Part shown: piece by piece, positions 1 to 8,473 of the stretch | How positions within the stretch are numbered: the first letter of the stretch is position 1 | How the letters are laid out: each line of letters begins with the position of its first letter | Source of the DNA: Aliidiomarina haloalkalitolerans | GTDB taxonomy: Bacteria; Pseudomonadota; Gammaproteobacteria; Enterobacterales; Alteromonadaceae | Direction: 5' to 3' | Length of the DNA: 64,000 nucleotides | Assembly: GCF_003987315.1 (NCBI RefSeq) | Contig: NZ_PIPI01000008.1 | Location: forward strand, 1-64,000 | Notes under the pieces: generated by a model | What the model was told of the DNA's origin: nothing | Seen by the model: the letters and a program-made list of their open reading frames with translations, nothing else | The model's database searches: none | Position numbers and translations under genes: made by a program

Positions 1-127
1 AAAGGCCGCAGGACTGTCGGTTTCTGCCAATGGAGGCAAGCGTCAATCTGGTCACGTACCAGTTGCTGCCTGAGAAGTTGGAAGCCTCGCCCGTGGCGCT
101 TTAGCGCTTAGGGCGGGGAGCAGTCAC
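1..127 (+). mobile_element. Right end of an IS200/IS605-family element (tnpB tail plus terminal hairpin)
   Basis: Positions 2-73 read as a 23-codon open tail (AAGLSVSANGG...GHVPVAA, stop at 71-73), which resembles the C-terminus of IS200/IS605 OrfB (TnpB) proteins. Frame 3 is also open (ending EKLEASPVAL near 113), as if the tail were frameshifted. At about 91-120 the DNA can fold into an imperfect hairpin: GCCTCGCCC pairs with GGGCGGGGAG and encloses a smaller GCGCT-TT-AGCGC stem. It is followed by CAGTCAC at 121-127. Subterminal hairpins of this kind followed by TCAC are typical of IS605-type right ends (family knowledge). The rest of the element lies left of the window, so whether it is intact cannot be judged. 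Alternative: unrelated intergenic DNA with a terminator-like hairpin. Confidence 0.45.
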
Positions 128-138
128 TATAACGAAAA

Positions 139-876
139 TCAGCGTCGCAGCGCACACAAACTTTGAAAAACCTCGGCAACACGCGCTGGTTCATTGCGTT
201 GACCCTGATAGCCCTGCAGCGGCATGTCGGGGCTATCGGTTTCCAGCACTAAACCCGCAGCAGGAACTCGTGCCAAAGTCGCCCGCGTTTTTTGCGCCCG
301 TGGGTAAGTGACAACGCCGCCCACCCCCAGTCGAAAACCCAAGTCTAGCCACTGTTGCGCTTGCTCATAACTGCCAGAAAACGCATGCACAATACCGTCG
401 CGCACACCGCTTTCACGCACCAGCTTATGCATCACGTCTAAGCTTTTCCGATGATGCAAAATCACCGGCAACTGCAACGACTCAGCAATACTCAACTGCG
501 CCTGAAAGAACTTTAATTGCTTGTCGAAATCGTCCACTGTGCGGTCGAGGCCAATTTCGCCGACCGCAAGAGCCCCTCGTTCTAACCATTGCGGCAGCTC
601 GTCAAGGTCAGCGCGCTGATGTTCTGCAGTATAATAAGGATGCAAACCAAACGCTAAGTGCCAACTCGCATAGTGTGAGCCCAACTCAAACTGCCGCGCC
701 CAAGCTGCTTGACGGACACCGGGCACCAAGAAACGATCAACACCCGCCGCTTGTGCGCGGGCGAGCATGGCATCACGGTCGCCATCAAAATCAGCAAAGT
801 CGAGATGGCAATGGCTGTCTTGCCACGCCTTTTGTTTGGGGTCAAAAGAGGGAAATTCGCTTCGCAGTGTTCGCAT
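139..876 (-). CDS. TatD-family metal-dependent hydrolase / DNase (YjjV-like)
   Basis: The 245-residue protein has the TatD TIM-barrel amidohydrolase pattern: DSHCHLDF near residues 20-27 (first metal-binding His pair), GLHPYY near 77, GEIGLDR near 106 (Glu ligand), LHHRK near 139 (His), HAFSG near 163 (His) and ETDSPD near 213 (Asp). Members act as Mg-dependent 3'-5' exonucleases or phosphoesterases in DNA repair and RNA quality control; this protein's substrate is unknown. Size is close to E. coli YjjV. It is the last gene before the left-edge IS remnant and is codirectional with ytjB, 21 bp downstream of it. YjjV rather than YcfH or TatD is assigned from overall resemblance only. Confidence 0.88.
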   Translation of the reverse strand: MRTLRSEFPSFDPKQKAWQDSHCHLDFADFDGDRDAMLARAQAAGVDRFLVPGVRQAAWARQFELGSHYASWHLAFGLHPYYTAEHQRADLDELPQWLERGALAVGEIGLDRTVDDFDKQLKFFQAQLSIAESLQLPVILHHRKSLDVMHKLVRESGVRDGIVHAFSGSYEQAQQWLDLGFRLGVGGVVTYPRAQKTRATLARVPAAGLVLETDSPDMPLQGYQGQRNEPARVAEVFQSLCALRR

Positions 877-897
877 CAGCGCTCCAGTGCTCGCAGT

Positions 898-1581
898 TTA
901 GTCAGCAGGCTGTTTGGCTGGCTGTTCTGGTTTTTGATCCGCCGCATCTGCTTCCGCTGGCACCGGAATTGGCCGACGACGACGGAGTACCCCAAATGCA
1001 ACCAACATACCAGCAAGAAACGCCATGCCTAAGCCGACCAACTGTTGCTGCCCAGACACTCGATGATACGGCCGTGATTGCGCGGTAATGCGATCATAAT
1101 CAAAGGTGATGCGGACAAAGCCGAGCAATTGCGACTCGGCACCGCTACGATCATAGACCGGCGCCACCATGGGTACCGCCCACATCGACTGTGGTAGTTG
1201 CCGTAAATAATCATGAATGGGTAAATCGTGTCCTGCCCGCACAAGGTTGCGCCCTTGTTGGTCCTGAATACTCACCTCAAGAATGGTTTCTTGGCTCTGC
1301 AAATGGTTGGCCAGACTCACTAAACCGGTAGGGTTTTCACTTAAAAACCATACCCTTGCCTCGTGCTCAGCCTGAGCTAGAATCACTTTTGCGAGGTTTT
1401 CTGTATGCGCAACAATGACTTCCTCACCTTTTTTGTTGGCTTGCAGCCAAACATTAGCAATAATGAGAAGTAACAAAGTGGCAACAATAAAAATCACAAC
1501 GCGCCGATAATACCGTTCTCCAGGAACGATCCAAGGGCGACGAAGGAATTCAGGATTGTGAGGTTGATGTGCTAGGTTCAT
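898..1581 (-). CDS. ytjB: AhpA/YtjB (Smp) family inner-membrane protein
   Basis: This 227-residue protein has an N-terminal membrane segment (about residues 27-47, RRVVIFIVATLLLLIIANVW). A periplasmic region of about 130 residues follows, with an LxNPTGLVSLA...ILEVSIQDQQGR stretch that looks like a minimal sensor/PAS-like domain. A second hydrophobic helix lies at about 182-198, and the charged tail RRRRPIPVPAEADAADQ is rich in Pro, Ala and Glu. The layout matches the YtjB/Smp family, which in E. coli is also adjacent to and divergent from serB. The biochemical role is not established; in Vibrio the AhpA name comes from a link to peroxide resistance. Divergent from serB with a 79-bp shared upstream region. 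Confidence 0.8.
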   Translation of the reverse strand: MNLAHQPHNPEFLRRPWIVPGERYYRRVVIFIVATLLLLIIANVWLQANKKGEEVIVAHTENLAKVILAQAEHEARVWFLSENPTGLVSLANHLQSQETILEVSIQDQQGRNLVRAGHDLPIHDYLRQLPQSMWAVPMVAPVYDRSGAESQLLGFVRITFDYDRITAQSRPYHRVSGQQQLVGLGMAFLAGMLVAFGVLRRRRPIPVPAEADAADQKPEQPAKQPAD

Positions 1582-1660
1582 ATCCGAACTTTAGCTGAAC
1601 CAGTGCCGACACGCAACGAAATCTATGCCTGCGAAGGTGACCGAGAGAGGGCTTTGAAAT

Positions 1661-2317
1661 ATGCAACAGTTTCCCGACATGGACAAACCGGGGTTAGTCG
1701 TATTCGACCTTGATTCCACCTTAATTCAATTAGAAAGTATCGACACTCTCGCTGCCTTGAATAATCAGGAAACAGCAGTTGCCGCTTTAACGGAACAAGC
1801 TATGCGTGGAGAAATCGATTTTCGCCAAGCACTCGAACAACGAGTCAGCTTCTTAGCCAGCATCGACGAAGAACGTATTTTTGCCATTTCAGGCAACCTA
1901 CCTATTACCCCAGGCGCCGACGAACTGATTCAATTCTTCCGTAAAAAGCGCTGGAAAATTGCCATTCTGTCCGGTGGCTTTACTTGGTTTGCCGACACTG
2001 TGGCTATGCGTTGGGGCGCTGACTTTATTGCCTGTAACGCACTTGAAGTTAAAAACGGCAAACTAACCGGTAAGTTGGTTGGCGAAATCATCGATGCCGA
2101 CGCGAAAGCACGTTACCTTGTGGCGTTGCGCCAGCAGTACGGCTTTGCCAATGAACAGGTCATTGCCATTGGCGACGGCGCCAATGACATTCCCATGCTG
2201 AATGAAGCTGGACTTGGCGTTGCTTTCAATGGCAAACCAATTCTCTTAGCGGAAGCCGATATTTCCATTGCCGGTAGCCTTGCCGACCTAATTCCGTTAC
2301 TGAATCGTGCCCTATAG
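1661..2317 (+). CDS. serB: Phosphoserine phosphatase
   Basis: This HAD-superfamily enzyme catalyses the last step of L-serine synthesis (O-phosphoserine to serine plus phosphate). Visible motifs are FDLDST (residues 15-20, nucleophile Asp16 and acid/base Asp18), LSGGFT near 104-109 (motif II Ser), a Lys in the DADAKARYL segment (motif III) and GDGANDIPML near 172-181 (motif IV acids). At 218 residues it is the short form: E. coli SerB carries an extra N-terminal domain that is absent here. The ATG at 1661 is used; an internal ATG at 1679 (MDKPGL) is also possible. A run of 15-bp tandem repeats begins at the last base of its stop codon. Confidence 0.93.
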   Translation: MQQFPDMDKPGLVVFDLDSTLIQLESIDTLAALNNQETAVAALTEQAMRGEIDFRQALEQRVSFLASIDEERIFAISGNLPITPGADELIQFFRKKRWKIAILSGGFTWFADTVAMRWGADFIACNALEVKNGKLTGKLVGEIIDADAKARYLVALRQQYGFANEQVIAIGDGANDIPMLNEAGLGVAFNGKPILLAEADISIAGSLADLIPLLNRAL

Positions 2318-2402
2318 GGTTTAGCTTGGTCGGGTTTAGCTTGGTCGGAGTTACTTGGTCGGGGTGAGCTTGGTCCGGGTTAGCCTGCTCGGGGTTAACC
2401 TG
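2317..2402. repeat. Tandem 14-15 bp repeat after serB
   Basis: About six head-to-tail copies of a 15-mer resembling GGGTTTAGCTTGGTC. Units start at 2317, 2332, 2347 (14 bp), 2361, 2376 and 2391. The first two are identical and later ones diverge progressively. The array fills almost the whole gap between the convergent serB and ABC-transporter genes. No hairpin terminator is visible inside it. Confidence 0.85.
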
Positions 2403-2415
2403 AAAGCACTAAAAC

Positions 2416-3114
2416 TTAAATAACCTCGGTCACCCCGAACACATCAGTAACTAGTTCGGGGGTTAGTGTTGCGGCGACCGCGCCAGACCGAAAAACACGA
2501 CCGTTTTGCAACACCACGAGCGCATCACACCAGCGCTTGACTAAGCGCAGGTCATGCATCACCACAACCACACTGCGCCCTTGTTGCGCCTGTTGTTGCA
2601 GCAAGTTCAGCATACTTTCTTGATGACGTAAATCGAGTGCAGCCGTGGGCTCGTCGGCCAAAATAATCTGCGGCTCTGCGGCCAACACACGAGCAAATAA
2701 AACACGCTGCAATTCACCACTCGACAGCTCGGCCACATTGCGCCCTCGGAACTGCAAGCTATCGGTCGCTAGCAATGCCGCATGAATGCGCTCCTCTGCG
2801 GCTGCTCCAGTGAGTTCGGCAGGCAAACCAATGGCAACCATGTCCTCAACCTGCAACGCCCAACTCGGGTTTTCCTGCTGCGCTAAGTAACCAATTTGGT
2901 GGCTCATTTGCTGACGTTTGCCGTCAAGCCATTGCACTTCACCCGCTTGCGGGCGCAGAATCCCAGCAAGCAACTTCAGCAAGGTTGTTTTGCCACTACC
3001 GTTCTCACCGACAACGGCGACTAACTGGCCCGGCGCAAAGTGGCAGTCAACACCGCGCAAGACAGCTTGCCCTGAATGATAGCCGAACTGAACATCACGC
3101 ATTACGATCGCCAT
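2416..3114 (-). CDS. ABC transporter ATP-binding protein (BtuD/FecE type)
   Basis: A 232-residue ATPase of the vitamin B12/siderophore importer class. It shows Walker A GENGSGKTT (about 36-44), a Q-loop (LAQQEN), the ABC signature LSSGELQRV (about 133-141), Walker B IILADEPT (about 152-159) and the switch His (VVVMHD). The frame stays open upstream to 3414, but that extension is out-of-frame overlap with the permease gene. The start at 3114 (MAIVMRDVQF) has a purine-rich site (AAGGGGG) just upstream and overlaps the permease stop by 13 bp, implying translational coupling. Last gene of the three-gene importer operon. Confidence 0.9.
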   Translation of the reverse strand: MAIVMRDVQFGYHSGQAVLRGVDCHFAPGQLVAVVGENGSGKTTLLKLLAGILRPQAGEVQWLDGKRQQMSHQIGYLAQQENPSWALQVEDMVAIGLPAELTGAAAEERIHAALLATDSLQFRGRNVAELSSGELQRVLFARVLAAEPQIILADEPTAALDLRHQESMLNLLQQQAQQGRSVVVVMHDLRLVKRWCDALVVLQNGRVFRSGAVAATLTPELVTDVFGVTEVI

Positions 3115-4175
3115 ACGTCCCCCTTCAGCAAGTTCGTCAGCAACAAGTATAAGAAGAATGGCCCGCCAATAATTGCCGCCAATGCCCCGACCTGAATTTC
3201 CGGCCCGGTTGGCAGCAGTTGCACAAGTATGTCGAGCCCTAACAGGAATACCGCACCGGCCAGTGCCGAACTCACTAATAGATAATCCGGTCGACCACGC
3301 ACCAGAGGCCTCACCAAATGCGGAATAATCAAACCGACAAAGCCAATAATGCCCGTCAAGGCCACCGCACTGCCAGTGGCAATTGCCACCCCAACCAACA
3401 CCCGCGTGCGCCAATGTTGATTGCTAAAACCTAAGGTGTGCGCCACATCCTCACCCAACGTTAAGCTCATTAAATAGCGCCGCGTCGTTAACAATAACCA
3501 CCCGCCGATCAACAAACCTGGGAGCATTAAAACTACGTGCCCTAAATCTCGGCCATTGAGTGAGCCGAGCAGCCAATAGCTAATTTCTTGGAAGGCAAAA
3601 GGATTGGGCGACAAGCTCAACACTAAGGCAATTAAACCGCTACAGAACGCAGAAATCGCCACACCGGCAAGAATGATGGTGACTTTCGAACGGTTCATGC
3701 GGGCAATCCAGACGATCACAGCTAACGCCAAACCACTGCCGGTTATGGCAAACAGCGGCAACAACCATGCGTTCAAACCGCTGCCCCCTGCCCCCGACGG
3801 ACCTGCTCCGGCAAAACCCCATCCTGAGAAACCCCATCCTGTAAAGCCCCACCCCGCAAAACCCAGGTAAAGCGCAATCACGGCCATTGCCGCACCGCCC
3901 GAAGAAATCCCCAGAATCCCAGGCTCCGCCAACGGATTGCGCAGTAATCCTTGAATTGCGGCGCCCGACATCCCCAAGGCCGCACCGACCAGTGCAGCTA
4001 AAAGTAACCGCGGCAAACGCACTTCCAGCAAAATGAGTCGCGCCAAATCAGCGCTTTCGTCGCTCGCAAATAGATCACGCAGCTGTATCGAACTGCCACC
4101 GAAGTTGAGCCCAATCGCCAGCAGAATCAATAGTGCAACCAGCAATAGCAGACGGTGATAAAAAATAGGCGTCAT
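3102..4175 (-). CDS. FecCD/BtuC-family ABC transporter permease
   Basis: This 357-residue, multi-helix inner-membrane permease has the classic FecCD features: [42 protein letters not shown]-like region (about 53-94) and [15 protein letters not shown] near 275-289. It forms the channel for B12, haem or ferric siderophores together with the ATPase downstream. Odd feature: residues about 104-133 are a low-complexity loop made of GWGF(T/S/A) repeats followed by a Gly/Ala/Ser/Pro stretch, encoded by 15-bp tandem repeats, where relatives have a short loop between helices. Its ATG directly follows the stop of the binding-protein gene. Confidence 0.9.
   Translation of the reverse strand: [357 protein letters not shown]
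3811..3867. repeat. 15-bp tandem repeat inside the permease gene
   Basis: Units of 15 bp begin at 3811, 3826, 3841 and 3856 (partial), of the form GCAAAACCCCATCCT. On the minus strand each encodes the five-residue motif GWGF plus A/S/T. Because the unit is a multiple of three, copy-number change would keep the permease in frame. Confidence 0.85.
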
Positions 4176-5087
4176 TTAACGTTCCTGAGGTAAGAGCAAT
4201 TGCACAAATGTATCCAGTTCATAGGCCAAACAACCCATAACCGTGCGTGGCATCAACAACAACTGTGCGTCACTGTTAGCAAGATAACGCTGTAAAGCTC
4301 GATGCGCTAATTGGCTGTGCGCGAGGCTAAAATGCTCCTCATCAGCAACTTCCAGCAAAATAATATCTGGTTTTAACGTCAACACATCTTCCAAAGTAAA
4401 ACGCACCAAACCTGAGCCTTTAATCGCCCCAAGGTTCTCAGCGCCAAGTGAGGTCAGCAGTTCGTCAAACAAGGTGTCACTGCCAAAACTATAATGATTC
4501 GGTTGCAACCACACCACGCGTTGTTCGTGCAACAGGTTCGCCTTTGCTTCCGGCGTATTTAATGCGCTTAGTGGTACATTACTTTTAGAAGCTTCAGCGC
4601 CATGCAGCAAACGGAATAACTCAGCCTGCAAGGCCAACGCTTGCGCTAATGAGTCGGGCTCATTTAGCACAGTCACCACTAAGTTTTTGCTGCGCAAATG
4701 CTGCACTAAAATTGGATTACTAAAGGTGGTTGCCAACACGTGCTGCGGTGCATACGCCACAATTCGCTCGACGCGCCCGCGATGTTCAGCAACAAACTGA
4801 ACATTGACTCGCGCTGCTTGCCGAGTCGGTTCGCTTGCGTCAACATCCGCATGCGCCGCAAGCGCAAATTGCTTTTGAATAAACTGGTCCACACACAGGT
4901 TCAAGGACGTCCAACGCAATTCCGTCTTGTGCTCGGCTGTCTGAGTATCTGCAGCTTCAGATTCGGCCAGCGCGTTCTTTGGCAACATAAAAACGACGGC
5001 TACCCACAGCACAAAAACAAGAAATAAAGTGCGCGCAAGTAATTGCGTCAAAAACGACTTTCTTTCCCCTGCCAAGTTTGCAATCAT
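4176..5087 (-). CDS. Periplasmic substrate-binding protein (BtuF/FepB class)
   Basis: This 303-residue protein has a hydrophobic signal segment (about 19-35, LFLVFVLWVAVVFML) and a likely cleavage after LPKNALA. The mature part begins with WTSLNLCVDQF, the LNLCxDQ signature of a class III binding-protein subgroup, and ends with VMGCLAYELDTF. The two lobes should bind a corrinoid, haem or ferric siderophore and deliver it to the adjacent permease; the ligand cannot be told from sequence. First gene of the operon, only 31 bp from the divergent radA start, leaving no room for a cobalamin riboswitch. RBS candidate: GGAAAG upstream of the ATG. Confidence 0.8.
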   Translation of the reverse strand: MIANLAGERKSFLTQLLARTLFLVFVLWVAVVFMLPKNALAESEAADTQTAEHKTELRWTSLNLCVDQFIQKQFALAAHADVDASEPTRQAARVNVQFVAEHRGRVERIVAYAPQHVLATTFSNPILVQHLRSKNLVVTVLNEPDSLAQALALQAELFRLLHGAEASKSNVPLSALNTPEAKANLLHEQRVVWLQPNHYSFGSDTLFDELLTSLGAENLGAIKGSGLVRFTLEDVLTLKPDIILLEVADEEHFSLAHSQLAHRALQRYLANSDAQLLLMPRTVMGCLAYELDTFVQLLLPQER

Positions 5088-5118
5088 TCAAACACTTTCC
5101 GTTCGTTTAGGTAATCTC

Positions 5119-6492
5119 ATGTCCAAAAGCCGTCAAAAAGTAGCCTATGTGTGCACCGACTGTGGCGCCGACTTCCCGCGCTGGCAAGGTCAGTGTAGCG
5201 AGTGTAACGCGTGGAATACCATTTCTGAAGTGCGACTCGGTAGCCAAACCACTCGCAACACCAGTGCCAGCCGTGGTGGCTTTGCCGGCTTAACGCAAGC
5301 TAAAGTGCAAACCTTGCACGAAGTCGACCTGCAAACTGTACCACGCTTTTCCAGCGGTTTTGCGGAATTTGATCGGGTTCTCGGTGGCGGTATTGTGCCA
5401 GGCTCCGCCATTCTCATTGGCGGCTCACCCGGCGCCGGTAAAAGTACCCTGCTATTGCAAACCATGTGTTTGCTTGCCGCACAAATGCCGACATTATATG
5501 TCACCGGCGAAGAATCATTACAACAGGTCGCCATGCGCGCTCAGCGCCTAAAGTTGCCAACCGACAAGTTACGCCTACTATCGGAAACCTCCGTCGAGGT
5601 GATTTGTGAGCTGGCCAATCAAGAAAAACCGAAAATCATGGTCATCGACTCCATTCAGGTCATGCACTTGAGCGACATTCAATCGGCCCCGGGCAGTGTC
5701 TCCCAAGTCCGCGAAACCGCGGCTTTCTTGACTCGCTACGCAAAACAAAACAACGTCGCCATTATCATGGTCGGCCATGTGACCAAAGACGGTTCATTAG
5801 CCGGACCAAAGGTGCTCGAACACTGCATCGACTGCTCGGTCATTCTCGACGGCGATTCCGACTCGCGCTTTCGGACCTTACGTAGCACCAAAAACCGATT
5901 TGGTGCGGTCAATGAACTTGGCGTCTTTGCCATGCTCGGCGACGGCCTGAAAGAAGTCAAAAACCCATCAGCAATTTTCCTCAGTCGCAGCGAAGATCAC
6001 GGCTGTGGTTCAGTTGTCCTCACCTTGTGGGAAGGCACACGACCACTCTTGGTCGAAATCCAAGCGCTTGTAGACCAGTCACAACTGTCGAACCCACGCC
6101 GCGTTGCTGTCGGCGCCGAACAAAATCGCTTAGCCTTGTTGCTGGCAGTTTTACACCGCCACGGGGGCTTGATGCTCGGCGACTTCGATGTTTTTGTGAA
6201 CGTTGTCGGTGGCGTTAAAGTCACCGAAACCAGTGCCGACTTAGCTATCCTGATGGCGATTGTTTCCAGCTATCGGGAAATTAAAATTCCAAAAGAAATG
6301 ATCATTTTTGGCGAGGTCGGTTTGTCAGGGGAAATTCGCCCCGTGCCCAATGGCAGCGAGCGCATTAATGAAGCTATTAAGCACGGCTTTAAGAAAGCCA
6401 TTGTACCGATTGCTAACCTGCCGAAAGGTAAACTCGACGGCTTCGAAATTCACGGTGTGAAAAACCTGCAGGAAGCCCTGAACCTGCTGTAA
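5119..6492 (+). CDS. radA: DNA repair protein RadA
   Basis: The protein is a RecA-like helicase acting in branch migration of recombination intermediates. It has an N-terminal C4 zinc finger (CTDCG...CSECN, residues 12-29), Walker A GGSPGAGKST (101-110), Walker B IMVIDS (173-178), the RadA-specific KNRFG motif (258-262) and a C-terminal Lon-protease-like domain with the GGVKVTETSADLAI stretch. With the start at 5119 (MSKSRQKVAY) it has 457 residues, normal for the family; the frame extends further upstream but would run into the divergent btuF-like start. Confidence 0.96.
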   Translation: MSKSRQKVAYVCTDCGADFPRWQGQCSECNAWNTISEVRLGSQTTRNTSASRGGFAGLTQAKVQTLHEVDLQTVPRFSSGFAEFDRVLGGGIVPGSAILIGGSPGAGKSTLLLQTMCLLAAQMPTLYVTGEESLQQVAMRAQRLKLPTDKLRLLSETSVEVICELANQEKPKIMVIDSIQVMHLSDIQSAPGSVSQVRETAAFLTRYAKQNNVAIIMVGHVTKDGSLAGPKVLEHCIDCSVILDGDSDSRFRTLRSTKNRFGAVNELGVFAMLGDGLKEVKNPSAIFLSRSEDHGCGSVVLTLWEGTRPLLVEIQALVDQSQLSNPRRVAVGAEQNRLALLLAVLHRHGGLMLGDFDVFVNVVGGVKVTETSADLAILMAIVSSYREIKIPKEMIIFGEVGLSGEIRPVPNGSERINEAIKHGFKKAIVPIANLPKGKLDGFEIHGVKNLQEALNLL

Positions 6493-6545
6493 CCAGCTGC
6501 TTTCTCGGCTGAGCGTCAGCTCAGCCAACCCCGAACTCCACCACA

Positions 6546-6581
6546 AAAAAAGCGTGAACACCGAAATGTTCACGCTTTCTC
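6546..6581. terminator. Bidirectional intrinsic terminator between radA and tRNA-Trp
   Basis: A 12-bp perfect stem (AAAGCGTGAACA / TGTTCACGCTTT) with a 6-base loop. On the minus strand it is followed by a run of seven T, so it should end tRNA-Trp transcription; on the plus strand it follows radA with a shorter T run. Confidence 0.85.
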
Positions 6582-6588
6582 TGAATCT

Positions 6589-6665
6589 TGGCAGGGGTGG
6601 AGGGATTCGAACCCCCAACCGTCGGTTTTGGAGACCGCTGTTCTACCAATTGGAACTACACCCCT
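6589..6665 (-). tRNA. trpT: tRNA-Trp (anticodon CCA)
   Basis: The minus strand reads AGGGGTG (acceptor), a D-arm with GTTC...GAAC, anticodon loop CTCCAAA (anticodon CCA), a T-arm with GGTTCGAATCC, and CACCCCT-G-CCA. The 3' CCA is encoded. The sequence closely matches E. coli tRNA-Trp. Confidence 0.97.
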
Positions 6666-6678
6666 ATTGCTGGCCGAA

Positions 6679-6706
6679 ATTATACAGCGGGAATTAGCAT
6701 CAGCAA
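6679..6706 (-). promoter_or_regulatory. Sigma70-type promoter for tRNA-Trp
   Basis: On the minus strand TTGCTG (6701-6706) is followed after 16 bp by TATAAT (6679-6684). The -10 ends 14 bp before the mature tRNA 5' end. Confidence 0.65.
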
Positions 6707-6829
6707 GCGTTTTATGCAAAATTACTTTCGTTTGCTTATTTTCTACGCATATTCAGTGCCAACAATGGCTTGTGCCGCGCCAACAGCCACAAATCCCCAC
6801 CCGAAAGCACAATTGCTTGGGGAGTTTGT

Positions 6830-6858
6830 TTTACTCAGATCCACGAACAGGGTAAAAT
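6830..6858 (+). promoter_or_regulatory. Candidate promoter for prfC
   Basis: TTTACT (6830-6835), a 17-bp spacer and TAAAAT (6853-6858), about 31 bp upstream of the prfC ATG. Confidence 0.45.
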
Positions 6859-6889
6859 CGCCGCATTAAAATTAGTGCAAGGCAAAATA

Positions 6890-8473
6890 ATGAGTCAGGT
6901 TCAAAAAGAAGTCGCCAAGCGTCGTACGTTCGCGATTATTTCACACCCAGATGCGGGTAAAACCACCATCACCGAAAAAGTCCTTTTACACGGCCAAAAG
7001 CTGCAAAAAGCCGGTACCGTTAAAGGTAAAAAGTCAGGGCAACACGCCAAGTCAGACTGGATGGAAATGGAAAAAGAACGGGGCATCTCGGTGACCACCT
7101 CGGTCATGCAGTTCCCCTATCGCGAGTCGTTAATTAATCTTCTCGACACCCCTGGCCACGAAGACTTCTCGGAAGACACTTACCGCACATTAACGGCGGT
7201 TGACTCGTGTTTAATGGTCATCGACGCCGCCAAAGGTGTTGAGGAACGAACCATTAAGTTAATGGAAGTCACGCGTTTGCGCGACACGCCAATTATTACC
7301 TTCATGAACAAACTCGACCGCGACATTCGCGACCCGTTGGAGTTGCTTGATGAAGTGGAAGACATTCTGAAAATTATGTGTGCGCCGATTACTTGGCCAA
7401 TTGGTCAAGGTAAGAACTTCAAAGGCGTTTACCATTTGCTGCGTGACGAAACGATTTTCTACAAAACCGGTCAAGGTCATCGCATTCAAGAACTCGACGT
7501 TATTAAAGGCCTCGACAACCCAGAACTGGACAAGCGAGTTGGCTCCTATGCCGACGAGTTACGCGAACAAATTGAACTAGTGAAAGGCGCTTCGCACGAG
7601 TTCGACCTTGAGCTTTTCCTCAGCGGCGAGCTTACTCCAGTTTACTTCGGCACCGCACTCGGTAACTTCGGTGTCGACCACATGCTCGACGGTCTTGTTG
7701 AATGGGCACCAACCCCGCAAGGTCGTGCGCGTGAAGACGGCGAGTTTGTCGAATCGAGCGACGAGCGCTTCTCTGGCTTCGTATTTAAAATCCAAGCCAA
7801 CATGGACCCGAAACACCGTGACCGCGTCGCCTTCTTGCGCGTTGTTTCCGGTAAATACGAACAAGGCATGAAAATTAAACATGTTCGCATTGGCAAAGAC
7901 GTCCGTATCGCCGACGCCCTGACCTTCGTCGCCGGCGACCGTGAGCATGTCGAAGAAGCCTGGCCAGGTGACATTATTGGTTTGCATAACCATGGCACCA
8001 TTCAAATTGGTGACACCTTCACTTGGGGCGACTCGTTTAAATTCTCAGGTATTCCAAACTTTGCACCAGAACTGTTCCGCCGCATTCGTTTGAAAGATCC
8101 GCTGAAGCAAAAACAGTTGCTGAAAGGCTTAGTTCAGCTATCAGAAGAAGGCGCAGTGCAGGTCTTCCGCCCGCTAATTAGCAACGACCTCATTGTAGGT
8201 GCGGTCGGTGTGCTGCAGTTTGATGTGGTTGTGCATCGCTTAAAGTCAGAATATAAAGTCGAAGCTATCTATGAAAACGTGCAAGTTGCCACCGCCCGCT
8301 GGGTATATGGCAACGACGTGAAGAAGTTTGAGGAATTCAAGCGTAAAGCTGAGCATAACTTGGCGCTCGATGGCGGCGATAACCTTGCCTATATCGCCCC
8401 GACTATGGCCAACTTAAGCTTAACCCAAGAGCGCTTCCCGGACGTGACGTTCAAACACACGCGGGAAGTCTAA
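6890..8473 (+). CDS. prfC: Peptide chain release factor 3 (RF3)
   Basis: RF3 is a translational GTPase that recycles RF1/RF2 from terminating ribosomes. Visible motifs are SHPDAGKTT (G1, about 18-26), the RGISVTTS switch I region (G2), DTPGHEDF (G3, about 86-93) and NKLDRD (G4). The downstream domains contain the GALQFD-like [14 protein letters not shown] segment typical of RF3. The chosen start ([14 protein letters not shown]) gives 527 residues, close to E. coli RF3 (529); the frame is open further upstream but lacks support. It converges with rimI, the two stops overlapping by 4 bp. Confidence 0.97.
   Translation: MSQVQKEVAKRRTFAIISHPDAGKTTITEKVLLHGQKLQKAGTVKGKKSGQHAKSDWMEMEKERGISVTTSVMQFPYRESLINLLDTPGHEDFSEDTYRTLTAVDSCLMVIDAAKGVEERTIKLMEVTRLRDTPIITFMNKLDRDIRDPLELLDEVEDILKIMCAPITWPIGQGKNFKGVYHLLRDETIFYKTGQGHRIQELDVIKGLDNPELDKRVGSYADELREQIELVKGASHEFDLELFLSGELTPVYFGTALGNFGVDHMLDGLVEWAPTPQGRAREDGEFVESSDERFSGFVFKIQANMDPKHRDRVAFLRVVSGKYEQGMKIKHVRIGKDVRIADALTFVAGDREHVEEAWPGDIIGLHNHGTIQIGDTFTWGDSFKFSGIPNFAPELFRRIRLKDPLKQKQLLKGLVQLSEEGAVQVFRPLISNDLIVGAVGVLQFDVVVHRLKSEYKVEAIYENVQVATARWVYGNDVKKFEEFKRKAEHNLALDGGDNLAYIAPTMANLSLTQERFPDVTFKHTREV

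Noticed and set aside
3115..3414. N-terminal 100-residue extension of the ABC ATPase
   Set aside because: It is the out-of-frame shadow of the permease gene. The ATPase family begins at MAIVMRDVQF, which has its own ribosome site.
5088..5118. Cobalamin riboswitch upstream of the B12/siderophore-type operon
   Set aside because: Only 31 bp separate the divergent starts, far too short for the riboswitch.
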